64,000 nucleotides of DNA from positions 124,001 to 188,000 of the forward strand of contig NZ_JACSCX010000006.1 in NCBI RefSeq assembly GCF_014333525.1, given 5' to 3'. Made by a program: the position numbers and the translations under genes. This stretch comes from Hymenobacter puniceus (lineage in GTDB: Bacteria; Bacteroidota; Bacteroidia; Cytophagales; Hymenobacteraceae). Positions 50,906 to 59,752 of this stretch are shown here, in pieces (the first letter of the stretch is position 1; each line of letters begins with the position of its first letter). The notes beneath the pieces were generated by a model. That model was given only the letters and a program-made list of their open reading frames with translations. It had not been told where the DNA came from and ran no database searches.

Positions 50906-52486
50906 TTAGTTAGCGTATCCCGCCGACAGGTCTTTGGCAACCTGACGGATGGCACCGGTGATGGTGTCGTCGAGTTTGCCTGCCTTCAGGCCTTGCAGCA
51001 CTTCGGGGTGACGGGTGTTGAGCACCTGTACAAACTCCTTCTCGAACTCACGTACCTTGTTCACAGGCACCAGGTCGAGCAGACCGTTGGTAGCGGCGTA
51101 GATAACGGCCACCTGATCTTCCACGCGCTGCGGCGAGAACTGGGGCTGCTTCAGGATTTCAAGGTTACGACGGCCACGCTCAATAGTGAGTTTGGTCGAG
51201 GCATCGAGGTCAGAGCCGAACTTGGCAAAGGCTTCCAACTCGCGGAACTGGGCCTGGTCCAGCTTCAGCGTACCGGCCACCTTCTTCATCGACTTGATCT
51301 GGGCGTTACCACCCACGCGCGATACCGAGATACCTACGTTGATAGCAGGACGGATACCGGAGTTGAACAAGTTGGTTTCGAGGAAGATCTGGCCATCCGT
51401 AATCGAAATTACGTTGGTCGGGATGTACGCCGAAACGTCACCAGCCTGTGTTTCGATGAGCGGCAGAGCCGTCAGCGAGCCACCACCTTTCACCAGGTGC
51501 TTGATGCTGTCTGGCAGGTCGTTCATGTCCTTGGCAATCGTGTCGGAAGCGTTGATCTTCGCGGCACGCTCGAGCAGACGGCTGTGCAGGTAGAATACGT
51601 CGCCAGGGTAGGCTTCACGTCCGGGAGGACGACGCAGCAGCAGCGACACCTCACGGTATGCCACAGCCTGCTTCGACAAGTCATCGTACACCACTAGCGC
51701 TGGACGGCCCGTGTCGCGGAAGAACTCACCGATGGCGGCACCCGTGAAGGGAGCAAAGAACTGCATCGGAGCGGGGTCAGAAGCCGAAGCCGAAACCACC
51801 ACTGTGTAGTCCATAGCACCACCCTTAGTCAGGGCGTTAACTACCTGGGCTACGGTGGAGGCTTTCTGGCCTACGGCTACGTAGATGCAAAAAACCGGCT
51901 CGCCGCGCTCGAAGAACTCGCGCTGGTTCAGGATGGTGTCAATCGCTACCGTCGACTTACCGGTCTGACGGTCACCAATGATCAGCTCGCGCTGGCCGCG
52001 GCCAATCGGAATCATGGCGTCAATAGCCTTGATACCGGTCTGCATCGGCTCGGTTACGGGCTGACGGAAGATTACACCGGGAGCCTTACGCTCCAAAGGC
52101 ATATCGTAGGTCTGGCCCTGGATGGGGCCGCGGCCGTCGATAGGCTGGCCCAGCGTGTTTACCACGCGGCCCACGATGCCTTCGCCTACCTGAATGGAGG
52201 CAATCTTATTGGTACGGCGCACCGTGGCTCCCTCGCGGATTTCGCTGTAGTCGCCGAGCATTACGGCACCTACGTTGTCTTCTTCGAGGTTCAAAACCAG
52301 GGCCTGCAGGCCGTTTTCAAATTCGAGCAATTCCCCCGACTGGGCTTTACCCAGGCCGTAGATGCGGGCTACACCGTCGCCAACCTGCAATACCGTACCA
52401 ACCTCTTCGAGTTCGGCTTCGGTTTTGAAGTTGGACAACTGCTCCCGCAGAATGGCGGATACTTCATCCGGACGTACTTCTGCCAT
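50906..52486 (-). CDS. atpA: F1 ATP synthase subunit alpha
   Basis: Non-catalytic nucleotide-binding subunit of the F1 hexamer. The 526-aa protein has an N-terminal beta barrel, the Walker A motif GDRQTGKS, LIIGDRQTGKSTVAIDTI, VVSASASDPAPMQFFAPF and RPALVVYDDLSKQAVAYR (Walker B). Length is normal. It lies 5 bp after atpH and 111 bp before atpG. Confidence 0.98.
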   Translation of the reverse strand: MAEVRPDEVSAILREQLSNFKTEAELEEVGTVLQVGDGVARIYGLGKAQSGELLEFENGLQALVLNLEEDNVGAVMLGDYSEIREGATVRRTNKIASIQVGEGIVGRVVNTLGQPIDGRGPIQGQTYDMPLERKAPGVIFRQPVTEPMQTGIKAIDAMIPIGRGQRELIIGDRQTGKSTVAIDTILNQREFFERGEPVFCIYVAVGQKASTVAQVVNALTKGGAMDYTVVVSASASDPAPMQFFAPFTGAAIGEFFRDTGRPALVVYDDLSKQAVAYREVSLLLRRPPGREAYPGDVFYLHSRLLERAAKINASDTIAKDMNDLPDSIKHLVKGGGSLTALPLIETQAGDVSAYIPTNVISITDGQIFLETNLFNSGIRPAINVGISVSRVGGNAQIKSMKKVAGTLKLDQAQFRELEAFAKFGSDLDASTKLTIERGRRNLEILKQPQFSPQRVEDQVAVIYAATNGLLDLVPVNKVREFEKEFVQVLNTRHPEVLQGLKAGKLDDTITGAIRQVAKDLSAGYAN

Positions 52487-52491
52487 GTGGA

Positions 52492-53052
52492 TTATAGTTG
52501 AGATTGGTAGGGGTTCTTCGAGAATTCGGTGCGCAGCTTGCGCAGCCGGAAGCTCACAGAGTCGTCGAGGAGCCGGTCGCCTACGCGCAGCACGAAGCCG
52601 CCGATAAGCGAAGCATCCACCTTCTCGGTGAGAATAACCTGCTGAAGGCCGGTCTGCTGGCGAACCAACGACTCCACTTCTGCACGTAGTTCCGCAGTCA
52701 GCGGCATAGCCGTCGTGACTTCGGCAATCTGCACGCCGCGCAGGCCATTGTATTGCGTCAGAAACTCGGCGCCAATGAATTCCAGCGCGCTTTCGCGGTT
52801 TTTCTGGGTGATAATGGTGAAGAACTTCTCGGTGAGGTTCGACACCTTGCCCCCGAATACGGCACGCAGGATGGACAGCTTCTTGTCGTGCTTGACGATG
52901 GGGTTACGCAACAGCAAGCGCAGGTCACGGCTCTCGGTCAACGTTTTGTTGAACAAGTCCATATCGTCCTTTACTTGCTCCAGCGTACCCTGCTCCTCGG
53001 CCAAATCGAGCAACGACTTAGCATATCGGGAGGCAACTCGTAGTTCAGACAT
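52492..53052 (-). CDS. atpH: F1 ATP synthase subunit delta
   Basis: Peripheral stalk subunit joining the alpha subunits to the b stalk. The 186-aa protein starts with SELRVASRYAKSLLDLAEEQG and has EKVDASLIGGFVLRVGDRLLDDSV at the C-terminus, a typical OSCP/delta pattern. It is co-transcribed with atpA (5 bp gap); upstream is a 94-bp gap to atpF holding an inverted repeat. Confidence 0.96.
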   Translation of the reverse strand: MSELRVASRYAKSLLDLAEEQGTLEQVKDDMDLFNKTLTESRDLRLLLRNPIVKHDKKLSILRAVFGGKVSNLTEKFFTIITQKNRESALEFIGAEFLTQYNGLRGVQIAEVTTAMPLTAELRAEVESLVRQQTGLQQVILTEKVDASLIGGFVLRVGDRLLDDSVSFRLRKLRTEFSKNPYQSQL

Positions 53053-53067
53053 TAATGTAGGGTCTTA

Positions 53068-53139
53068 GGGTCTTGGGGGCTTAGGGTCTTGGATAGAAAT
53101 AGGGGCCAGGAAAACCACGACCCTAAGCCCCCAAGACCC
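53068..53139. repeat. Perfect 21-bp inverted repeat between atpF and atpH
   Basis: GGGTCTTGGGGGCTTAGGGTC at 53068-53088 is the exact inverted copy of 53119-53139, with a 30-nt loop. The GGGTCTTAGG unit is also repeated directly just before (53060-53070). Could act as an mRNA hairpin that adjusts translation or decay inside the operon. Confidence 0.75.
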
Positions 53140-53146
53140 CAACAAC

Positions 53147-53638
53147 CTAATTCAGGTTTACATCCTTCAGGTACGAACCAACGAGTTGCTGCTGAGCGGG
53201 CTGGTCGGCCAGCTCACGGCGCAGGATGCGCTCGGCAATATCGATGGACAGCTTGGCAGCAGTGTTTTTCACTTCAGCCAACGCGGCGTTCTTCTCGTTC
53301 TGAATGGCTTCGCGGGCCTGCACGATCATACGGCCGCCTTCCTCAGTTGCCTTGGTCTTGGCCGTCTCGATGAGCTGGTTGGATACCTCAGTGGCTTCTT
53401 TCAGAATACGGTCGCGCTCCAGACGAGCTTCGGCCAGCAGCTTTTCGTTGCCGGCTTTCAGCTGCTGCATTTCGATCTTGGCCTGATCGGCCATGCGCAG
53501 AGCACCTTCAATAGACTCTTCCCGCTCCCGCAGCGAGCTAAGGATAGGCTTCCAAGCAAACTTGGTGAGCAGGAAAAGCAGAATCAGGAAAATGACCAGC
53601 TGCCAAAACAGCAGGCCGAAACTAGGATTGGTAAGCAT
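53147..53638 (-). CDS. atpF: F0 ATP synthase subunit b
   Basis: Membrane-anchored peripheral stalk. The 163-aa protein has one N-terminal membrane helix (LLFWQLVIFLILLFLLTKFAW) followed by a long charged coiled coil (REREESIEGALRMADQAKIE and LLAEARLERDRILKEATEVS), ending in SYLKDVNLN. Length normal. 152 bp after atpE and 94 bp before atpH. Confidence 0.96.
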   Translation of the reverse strand: MLTNPSFGLLFWQLVIFLILLFLLTKFAWKPILSSLREREESIEGALRMADQAKIEMQQLKAGNEKLLAEARLERDRILKEATEVSNQLIETAKTKATEEGGRMIVQAREAIQNEKNAALAEVKNTAAKLSIDIAERILRRELADQPAQQQLVGSYLKDVNLN

Positions 53639-53729
53639 CAGGGCTCAGCGAAAGTGGTGAATAATCAGGCTGGTGACTGGCAATTGCTTGGCGCAGGACC
53701 AGGCCCGCTATAACCCAGAGAAAACGCAA

Positions 53730-53777
53730 GCCCGACGCACCGGCCACCTGGCAACGCCAAGAGCTGGTGAGTCGGGC
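53730..53777 (-). other. Stem-loop between atpE and atpF
   Basis: GCCCGAC (53730-53736) pairs with GTCGGGC (53771-53777) around a 34-nt loop, just after the atpE stop codon. May lower read-through or stabilise atpE mRNA, which needs many copies per complex. Confidence 0.4.
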
Positions 53778-53789
53778 CGAGCGACTTCT

Positions 53790-54050
53790 CTACTGAAGCT
53801 TCAGAGCAATCAGCAGGCAGACTACTACTGCGAACAGAGCAGCACCTTCCACCAGAGCAGCCACGATCAGCATAGCAGTCTGGATTTTGCCGGAGGCTTC
53901 CGGCTGACGGCCGATGGCTTCCATGGCCGAGCCACCGATGCGGCCGATACCCAGACCAGCACCCAGAATAGCCAGACCGGCACCGATACCGGCACCCATT
54001 ACAGCCAGACCAACAGCATTAACAACCTGCAGCAACAGAGAGAGCAGCAT
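53790..54050 (-). CDS. atpE: F0 ATP synthase subunit c
   Basis: Forms the rotor ring. The 86-aa proteolipid has two helices with the Gly-rich repeat (GAGIGAGLAILGAGLGIG), the polar loop GRQPEASGKIQ and the ion-binding carboxylate Glu68 in ALVEGAALF. The surrounding residues lack the Ser/Thr/Tyr set of Na+-binding rings, so H+ coupling is expected. 59 bp after atpB. Confidence 0.97.
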   Translation of the reverse strand: MLLSLLLQVVNAVGLAVMGAGIGAGLAILGAGLGIGRIGGSAMEAIGRQPEASGKIQTAMLIVAALVEGAALFAVVVCLLIALKLQ

Positions 54051-54109
54051 AAGACAAAGAGTTTGAGGGGAAATGAAAGAAAAAACGCAGTTAAAAAAGG
54101 AGGGAATTA

Positions 54110-55180
54110 TTAGTGGGCAGCGTGGCCGACAGCCGGAGCGCTGGCGTCGTCACCACCGATGCCGTGGTCGGCATCGTGGTGCTCTTCTACCGCGCCGCCG
54201 ATGTACATGGCGGTGAGCAGCGTGAAGATGTAGGCCTGCAGAATGGCAACCAGCAGTTCCAGTACGTTGATGAACAAGCCAAACGCAATAGAGAGCGGAG
54301 CAATGCCAATCGACTGAAAGATGAAGATCAGGCCAATGAAGCTCAGGATAATGATGTGGCCAGCCGTGATGTTGGCAAACAACCGGACCATCAGCGAGAA
54401 TGGCTTGGAAATCACGCCAATCAATTCCACCGGAATCATGATGGGGCGCAGCCAGAGCGGAACACCGGGCGTCCAGAAAATGTGCGACCAGTAGTATTTA
54501 TTGGAGCTGAACGTGGTGATGCACAGCGTAATGAAGGCAAACAGGAAGGTAACGGCCAGGTTGCCGGTAAGGTTGGCAGCCCCGGGCAGCAGTCCGAGCA
54601 GGTTATTGAACCAGATGAAGAAGAAGATGGTCAGCAAATACGGCAAATACCGCTCGTACTTCGGGCCGATGGCCTTCTTGGCTACTTCGTCGCGCACGAA
54701 AAGGATGATGGGCTCGAAAAACGACTGCAGGCCTTTAGGAGCCCGGCCGTGGTTTTTGCGGTAACCCGCCGAAACCGAGAAGAACACAATGAGCAGCAGC
54801 GCGACACTCACGAGCAACGAAGCTACGTTCTTGGTAATAGAGAAGTCGTAGACTTTGCTTTCGTCGGTGGCTTCCAGCGTTTCGTGCTCCAGCTTCAGGC
54901 CTTCGTGCACCGTGCCCTCGGGGTAGAGGTGATGCGAGGAGAATACCGACAGGCCTTTGTTTGGCTGATAGGCAATGATGGGCAGCGGTAACGTAAAGTG
55001 GGCGCCTTCGCCTTCTTCCCCGAAAAAGTGCCACTCGTGCGCGTCGCCGATGTGATGCAGAATCATCTCGCCCGCATTGAAGCCTTCCTTCTCATTGGCC
55101 TCATGCTTGGAGACCGTCTGCTCCTGGGCGGAAACCGAGAACGACAGAAAACAAAAGAGAGCTATCAGTAAACGCTTCAT
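54110..55180 (-). CDS. atpB: F0 ATP synthase subunit a
   Basis: Proton channel subunit. The 356-aa protein is longer than E. coli AtpB: it has a cleavable signal peptide (LLIALFCFLSFSVSAQ) and a His/Glu-rich periplasmic N-terminal domain (residues 20-110), a Bacteroidota trait. The essential Arg is Arg266 in LMVRLFANITAGH. The His/Asp-rich C-terminus (EEHHDADHGIGGDDAS) is unusual. Confidence 0.97.
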   Translation of the reverse strand: MKRLLIALFCFLSFSVSAQEQTVSKHEANEKEGFNAGEMILHHIGDAHEWHFFGEEGEGAHFTLPLPIIAYQPNKGLSVFSSHHLYPEGTVHEGLKLEHETLEATDESKVYDFSITKNVASLLVSVALLLIVFFSVSAGYRKNHGRAPKGLQSFFEPIILFVRDEVAKKAIGPKYERYLPYLLTIFFFIWFNNLLGLLPGAANLTGNLAVTFLFAFITLCITTFSSNKYYWSHIFWTPGVPLWLRPIMIPVELIGVISKPFSLMVRLFANITAGHIIILSFIGLIFIFQSIGIAPLSIAFGLFINVLELLVAILQAYIFTLLTAMYIGGAVEEHHDADHGIGGDDASAPAVGHAAH

Positions 55181-55213
55181 TCAGAATGTTTTAGATCGGA
55201 GTTCACCGGAAAC

Positions 55214-55663
55214 TCACAAAGTGGTTTCACCCGGTTTTGAAAACGGGCGCAAGTTAGTCAGAACGCTCCAGATTTCAAACCCGGTGAAGAGAAAATACCC
55301 GATAAAAAAGGCGCCCAGGGCAGTGTAAGTGCCATTGCCTTCGTGGGCGCCACCTTTATATAAGTATACCAGCACCACCCCCATGCTTAGGAGCATGCGT
55401 ACCACCATAGAGCCAAAATAGGCACCCATGAAGTTGTCGGGATTAGAGCGCACCAGCCGGGCAGTAAACCAGTAGATGACGGCCGTAAGCACTGCAAAGT
55501 AGCCCAAAATGTACGGGGCCAACGGATGCACCACTGCCGTCCCGTAGTGGGCATTCAGCAGGTAAAGCGTGCCATAAAGCAGCAAAACCAGTAGCAGCAG
55601 ATTGCGAAAAAACCGGAGCAATGCGAGAACGTAGTGGGTGATGGGGCCGCAAAGGTACGCCAA
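55214..55663 (-). CDS. AtpI-like membrane protein of the ATP synthase operon
   Basis: A 149-aa protein with four membrane helices, immediately upstream of atpB (33 bp), where Bacteroidota encode an AtpI-like accessory protein thought to help F0 assembly. No ATG is available at the N-terminus; the frame opens with TTG at 55663. An exact -7 box at 55650-55657 lies inside this region, so a TTG start at 55621 (ALLRFFRNLL) may be the real one. Function inferred from position. Confidence 0.7.
   Translation of the reverse strand: MAYLCGPITHYVLALLRFFRNLLLLVLLLYGTLYLLNAHYGTAVVHPLAPYILGYFAVLTAVIYWFTARLVRSNPDNFMGAYFGSMVVRMLLSMGVVLVYLYKGGAHEGNGTYTALGAFFIGYFLFTGFEIWSVLTNLRPFSKPGETTL
55650..55657 (-). promoter_or_regulatory. 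Possible internal promoter of the ATP synthase operon
   Basis: On the minus strand TACCTTTG, an exact TAnnTTTG, just before the AtpI-like gene and after the A+T-rich small gene. The -33 region is weak (TTGG at unsuitable spacing). Confidence 0.45.
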
Positions 55664-55700
55664 TCGACGCCAATTCTACACGAAACCTAACATATACTGC

Positions 55701-56000
55701 TCAGAAATAATGGTTTTCACCTAGATAACGCAACAGCATTGCTGCCTTGTAGACGTCAAAAGGCAAGACACCCCTTTCTCCGCTTTCCTCAATAATCTGA
55801 CTGTCCTCACATAGGGAGCCTATAGTTAGTTCTATTGGGTCCTTGTCCATATCATATAAAGCCTCATTATCGATGTGCCAGTAGTAATCACGCTCTAAAG
55901 GAATATGCCCATCCTCACCGTACTGCGCTTTCAGTGCATCAAGCCCACTGTTTAGAACGGCTTCCAACGCAGCAATGCTGATAGTATCAGGATATGGCAT
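55701..56000 (-). CDS. Small conserved-looking protein inserted in the ATP synthase operon, unknown function
   Basis: A 99-aa soluble protein, not recognised with confidence. Visible patterns are LERDYYWHIDNEALYDMDKD, PIELTIGSLCEDSQII and KAAMLLRYLGENHYF; the combination of (D)YYWxI, LTIGxLxxD and LRxxG recalls a small uncharacterised family also seen in proteobacteria. Codon choice is more A+T-rich than the neighbouring genes. It lies between atpZ (15 bp) and the AtpI-like gene, a place where no gene is usually found, so it may have been inserted. Confidence 0.65.
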   Translation of the reverse strand: MPYPDTISIAALEAVLNSGLDALKAQYGEDGHIPLERDYYWHIDNEALYDMDKDPIELTIGSLCEDSQIIEESGERGVLPFDVYKAAMLLRYLGENHYF

Positions 56001-56015
56001 GGGCTATTGTGTCTT

Positions 56016-56240
56016 CTACTTCTCCGATACTTCCCGAATGACGATGTACATGGCGACAAACACGCCGGCCAAGGTAAGCACAACCGTACCCCATGGCTCG
56101 CTGCCAAAGCGCCCATCCAGCCAGATGCCGAACCAAGTGCTCAGGCCAATGGTGGCAAGCATCTGAAAGCCGACACCCATAAAGCGGCCGAAGTTGCCGC
56201 CGCGAGGCGCCTGAGGTGCGGGAGTGGGAGCGTCGGGCAT
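56016..56240 (-). CDS. atpZ: AtpZ/AtpI-family small membrane protein
   Basis: A 74-aa protein with two membrane helices (FMGVGFQMLATIGLSTWFG and TVVLTLAGVFVAMYIVIRE), typical of AtpZ at the head of ATP synthase operons, where it supports F0 assembly or ion homeostasis. ATG 56240 was chosen over an extension to 56282. First gene of the operon. Confidence 0.88.
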   Translation of the reverse strand: MPDAPTPAPQAPRGGNFGRFMGVGFQMLATIGLSTWFGIWLDGRFGSEPWGTVVLTLAGVFVAMYIVIREVSEK

Positions 56241-56428
56241 GGAGAAGTGGTTGAGAGGCTGGAAGGTGTACGCTGCGTACAATAGCAGTACGTAAACCCT
56301 GCATTTGACAGATACCCGACTGGCGGGGAAAAAGGCGTAATTTTACCCAAGGTGTGTCGTTATGACCCTTGCGCCGCGCTAAAGCTGAACATTCTGGTTG
56401 GTTTTGCGCGTTGGCGTATTCGAAAGCT

Positions 56429-59400
56429 ATGCTCCCGACATCTGTTTTGAATTCCTCTCCGGTTTTTCGTCTGTTTTCCGGCTCTATAGCCGCCGTGCTT
56501 TTGCTAGCCGGAGTTGGTGGCTGTGCCTCTGAACGCCGCGGCGTAGTGGGCCATGCCTACGACAATGTGGTGGCGCGCGACAATGGCTATTTCCTGGCCC
56601 GTGAGAAAATGCGGGAGTCGGAGGACAAGCTGTATAAGGCCCGCCAGAACGACTACAACCGGGTGCTGCCACTGTTCCCGACAATGGATGAGGCCAGTGC
56701 TAAGGCAATTACGGCTGACATGGACGAAGTGGTAAAAAAAGCCTCCCTGCCGATTCAGTATCGCGCGGCCTCCGACTGGACCGATGATGCCTATATTCTC
56801 ATCGGCAAGAGCCGCTACTACAAGATGGAGTATGAGGATGCAGCCAAGACCTTCAAGTACGTCAACAGCATCAGCAAAAACGCCGACGCCAAGCACGAGG
56901 CCCTGATCTGGCTGATGCGCACCTTCGTGGCAACTAAGGAGTTGGAGAATGCAAAGGCTGTATCGGATTTATTGGACAAAGAGGAAGGGCGCGAGGCTAA
57001 CGCCAAGGAGCTTTTCCTGACGCGCGCCGACTACTATTTGAAAATTGGGGAGCCAGCCAAAGCCATTGAAAACCTGGAGAAGGCCATTCCACTGGTAGAG
57101 CCCAAGAATGAACAGTCGCGCACGCGCTACATTCTGGCGCAGCTCTACCAAGAGCAAGGCGACGACAAGAAAGCCTATGCCGAGCTCAACCAGATCCTGA
57201 AAAAGAATCCGCCGTATGAGCTGGATTTCTTTGCCAAGCTGATGCTGGGGCAGGTTTCCGACCTCAACAACAACGACAAGGCCCGGCTCGATAAGTACTT
57301 CGCCAAGCTGCTCAAGGATTCCAAGAACAAAGAGTACCGCGACAAGATCTACTACGAAATGGCGCGGCTCGATTACCGGCAGCAGCGCTACCCTAAGGCG
57401 CTGGCGCTGCTGCAGAAGTCGGCGCGGGCCGCTACCAGCAATCAGGCTCAGAAGTCGTATACGTATTTGCTGGCTGGCCGCATCTACTACGAAAACCTCC
57501 AGAAATACCGCCTGGCCGCTGCCTATTACGACAGCACCGTGCAGAACCTGCCCAAGGAGGCCATCGGGTACGCGGCTACGGCCGAGCGGGCGGCTATTCT
57601 GAAGGACTTTGCCACGCAGTACACTATCATCGAAACGCAGGACAGCCTGCAAGCGCTGGCGCGGCTGGATACGACCGCTCTGCGCACCCGCCTCGTGGCG
57701 TATGCCGATGCCGAGCTGACCGCCCGCCGCAAAGCGGCCGAAGTGGAAGCCGCCCGGCAGGAATTAGCCAGCCGCCGCCAGACAGCTACTGGTCCCAGCT
57801 CTTCCCGTGACCTGCAGACCGGCCTCGACCCAGCTGATTTCATTGAGGGCAGTACCGGCGCCAAGTGGTACTTCGATAACCCAACGTCTTTGAGCACGGC
57901 CCGCGCCGACTTCATCCGTAAGTGGGGCGACCGGCCGCTGCAGGATAACTGGCGTTTTGTAAACGTAGCTAGTTCGTCGCCGGTGGCGGCACGCAATGGA
58001 GGCGCTCCGGTAAACACGGTGGGAGCCGGCAACACCAACGTGACGGCCGGCGCTACAACGGCATTGGGTAATGCAGCAATGACCGAAGATCCTGCCGCGC
58101 AGCAGCGGGCTTTGGTGGCCCAGTATCGTCAGAACATTCCTCTCACAGCAGAGCAGCTAAAGACTTCTAACGAGCAGGTAGAAGAAGCTCTATTTGCCTT
58201 GGGTGGCATCTACAATCAGCAGCTGCGCGAACCTGTTCCGGCGGCCCAGACCTATGAGAAACTACTTGAGCGCTACGCCGCCAGCAAGCATCTGCCCGAA
58301 ACGTACTACAGCCTTTACCTGATTTATAAAGAGCAGAACGAGCTGGCGAAGGCTGAAGTATATGCCCAACGGCTCCGCCAGGACTTCCCCACCTCCGCCT
58401 ACGCCCGCCTGGCGGCCGACCCGGAGTACCTGCGCCGCACGTCGCTGGTGAACGGCCAAGTAGCCGTGAAGGTGGACTCGGCGTTTGCGCTGTACAAAGA
58501 GCAACTGTTCAAGAAGTCGGCGGCGGTGCTGGCCCGCACCACCAAGCAGTTTCCGGAGTCCGACTTCAACGACCGGATAGCGTATCTGCGCGCTTTGATT
58601 GCGCTGCGCACCCAGCCCCCGCTGGTGGCTCGAGCCGCACTGGAGAAGTTCGTTGCCGATTATGCCTCATCGCCGCTGGCCACCGAGGCTCGCACGCTGC
58701 TAGTAACTTATAAGAAGTATGAGGCCGGCGAAATTGTGGGCGCGCTGGCATCCACGCAGAAGCCTGACGTGTCGATGTTCCGGCCCGGTGAGGTAAACAA
58801 CCGCATGCGCATCCTGTACGGCGAAAATGAAACGCCTGCGCCACGCCCAGCTGCTACACCAGCTGCTACACCAGCTGCCACGCCAGCCACCAAGCAGCCC
58901 GCTACAGTTACTCCGGCACCTAAAACAGCACCAGCTTCCGGCACTACTCCGACAGCCTCAGTCCCTGTTCCTGTACCGTCCGTACCAGTGCCGGCTCCTA
59001 CTGATTCAGCTGCCGCTACCAAGCCGGCGGCACCAGCCACAGATCCGGCCAAAGCGGCGCGCATGGCTGCCGCGCAAGCACGGGCACGCGGCAAGAAGGT
59101 TCCGAAGGCAACTCCTGCCCCGGTCGTGGCTCCTAACACGCCTCCGGCAGCAACGGCTACTACTACAACACCGGCGGCCACTACCCCAACAACTCCGGCT
59201 ACCCCCGTTCCTGCCGCTGCCACTCCTGCACCAACTACGCCAAGTCCGGCTGCCCCGGTTTCGCCCTACACGGCCAATGCAGCGGCCGGGCATGCCGTAG
59301 TGCTGGTGTTTCCGAAAGGAGCAGCCACGCTGAAAGACCTGCAAGCCCAACTCAGCACCTACAATGGGCGTTTCTACCGCGTCAATAATCTGCAGGTGCA

Positions 59401-59629
59401 GCAACAGCCCCTCGGCGACTCGCTGGAGATGGTGGTAGTACAGGGGCTAGTGGGGGCCAAAGTGGCACAGAGCTACGGCCTGAAGCTGCGAGGTCCCCAG
59501 TCGCCGCTCAGCAAGCTGCGGGGCGCGGGTTACCAAACGCTCATCATCAGTATTGACAATCTGCCGCTGCTGCTTCAACGCCGCGACGTGGAAGAGTATC
59601 AGCGCTTCTACCAGCAGACGTACCGTTAA
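56429..59629 (+). CDS. porW: Type IX secretion periplasmic lipoprotein PorW/SprE
   Basis: Component of the type IX secretion system that links to the PorK/N ring. The 1066-aa lipoprotein has a lipobox (GVGGC, Cys32), several TPR units (SDWTDDAYILIGKSRYYKME; PAKAIENLEKAIPLVE; PAAQTYEKLLERYAASKHLP) and the early RDNGYFLAREKMRESEDKLY segment typical of SprE/PorW. Residues about 800-975 are a Pro/Ala/Thr linker. The C-terminal domain (AVVLVFPKGAATLKDLQAQL; LIISIDNLPLLLQRRDVEEY) is the conserved end of the family. ATG 56429 was chosen by the lipobox; a longer frame from 56369 was rejected. Confidence 0.88.
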   Translation: MLPTSVLNSSPVFRLFSGSIAAVLLLAGVGGCASERRGVVGHAYDNVVARDNGYFLAREKMRESEDKLYKARQNDYNRVLPLFPTMDEASAKAITADMDEVVKKASLPIQYRAASDWTDDAYILIGKSRYYKMEYEDAAKTFKYVNSISKNADAKHEALIWLMRTFVATKELENAKAVSDLLDKEEGREANAKELFLTRADYYLKIGEPAKAIENLEKAIPLVEPKNEQSRTRYILAQLYQEQGDDKKAYAELNQILKKNPPYELDFFAKLMLGQVSDLNNNDKARLDKYFAKLLKDSKNKEYRDKIYYEMARLDYRQQRYPKALALLQKSARAATSNQAQKSYTYLLAGRIYYENLQKYRLAAAYYDSTVQNLPKEAIGYAATAERAAILKDFATQYTIIETQDSLQALARLDTTALRTRLVAYADAELTARRKAAEVEAARQELASRRQTATGPSSSRDLQTGLDPADFIEGSTGAKWYFDNPTSLSTARADFIRKWGDRPLQDNWRFVNVASSSPVAARNGGAPVNTVGAGNTNVTAGATTALGNAAMTEDPAAQQRALVAQYRQNIPLTAEQLKTSNEQVEEALFALGGIYNQQLREPVPAAQTYEKLLERYAASKHLPETYYSLYLIYKEQNELAKAEVYAQRLRQDFPTSAYARLAADPEYLRRTSLVNGQVAVKVDSAFALYKEQLFKKSAAVLARTTKQFPESDFNDRIAYLRALIALRTQPPLVARAALEKFVADYASSPLATEARTLLVTYKKYEAGEIVGALASTQKPDVSMFRPGEVNNRMRILYGENETPAPRPAATPAATPAATPATKQPATVTPAPKTAPASGTTPTASVPVPVPSVPVPAPTDSAAATKPAAPATDPAKAARMAAAQARARGKKVPKATPAPVVAPNTPPAATATTTTPAATTPTTPATPVPAAATPAPTTPSPAAPVSPYTANAAAGHAVVLVFPKGAATLKDLQAQLSTYNGRFYRVNNLQVQQQPLGDSLEMVVVQGLVGAKVAQSYGLKLRGPQSPLSKLRGAGYQTLIISIDNLPLLLQRRDVEEYQRFYQQTYR

Positions 59630-59633
59630 CGTT

Positions 59634-59751
59634 AATTAATAATTAGTAATTGAGGATGAGGAATTGGCTGGCAGGCTGCGTTTAATTTATTCGCTGTCCT
59701 TCAAACAATTACCAATTGCTCATTACTAATTATCAATTACTAATTAAAAGA
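59634..59751. repeat. A+T-rich inverted repeat between porW and PBP gene
   Basis: ATTAATAATTAGTAATTGAG (from 59637) and CAATTACCAATTGCTCATTA..TTAATTAAA (to 59751) are imperfect inverted arms over about 32-38 nt with a roughly 50-nt centre. Very A+T-rich compared with the rest of the region; similar short elements flank genes in related genomes. Starts 5 bp after the porW stop. Confidence 0.55.
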
Positions 59752-59752
59752 A

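Noticed and set aside
58830..59270. Repeat-rich Pro/Ala/Thr segment of porW as a separate repeat locus or CRISPR-like array
   Set aside because: The repeats are short, in frame and coding for a disordered linker; spacing is irregular.
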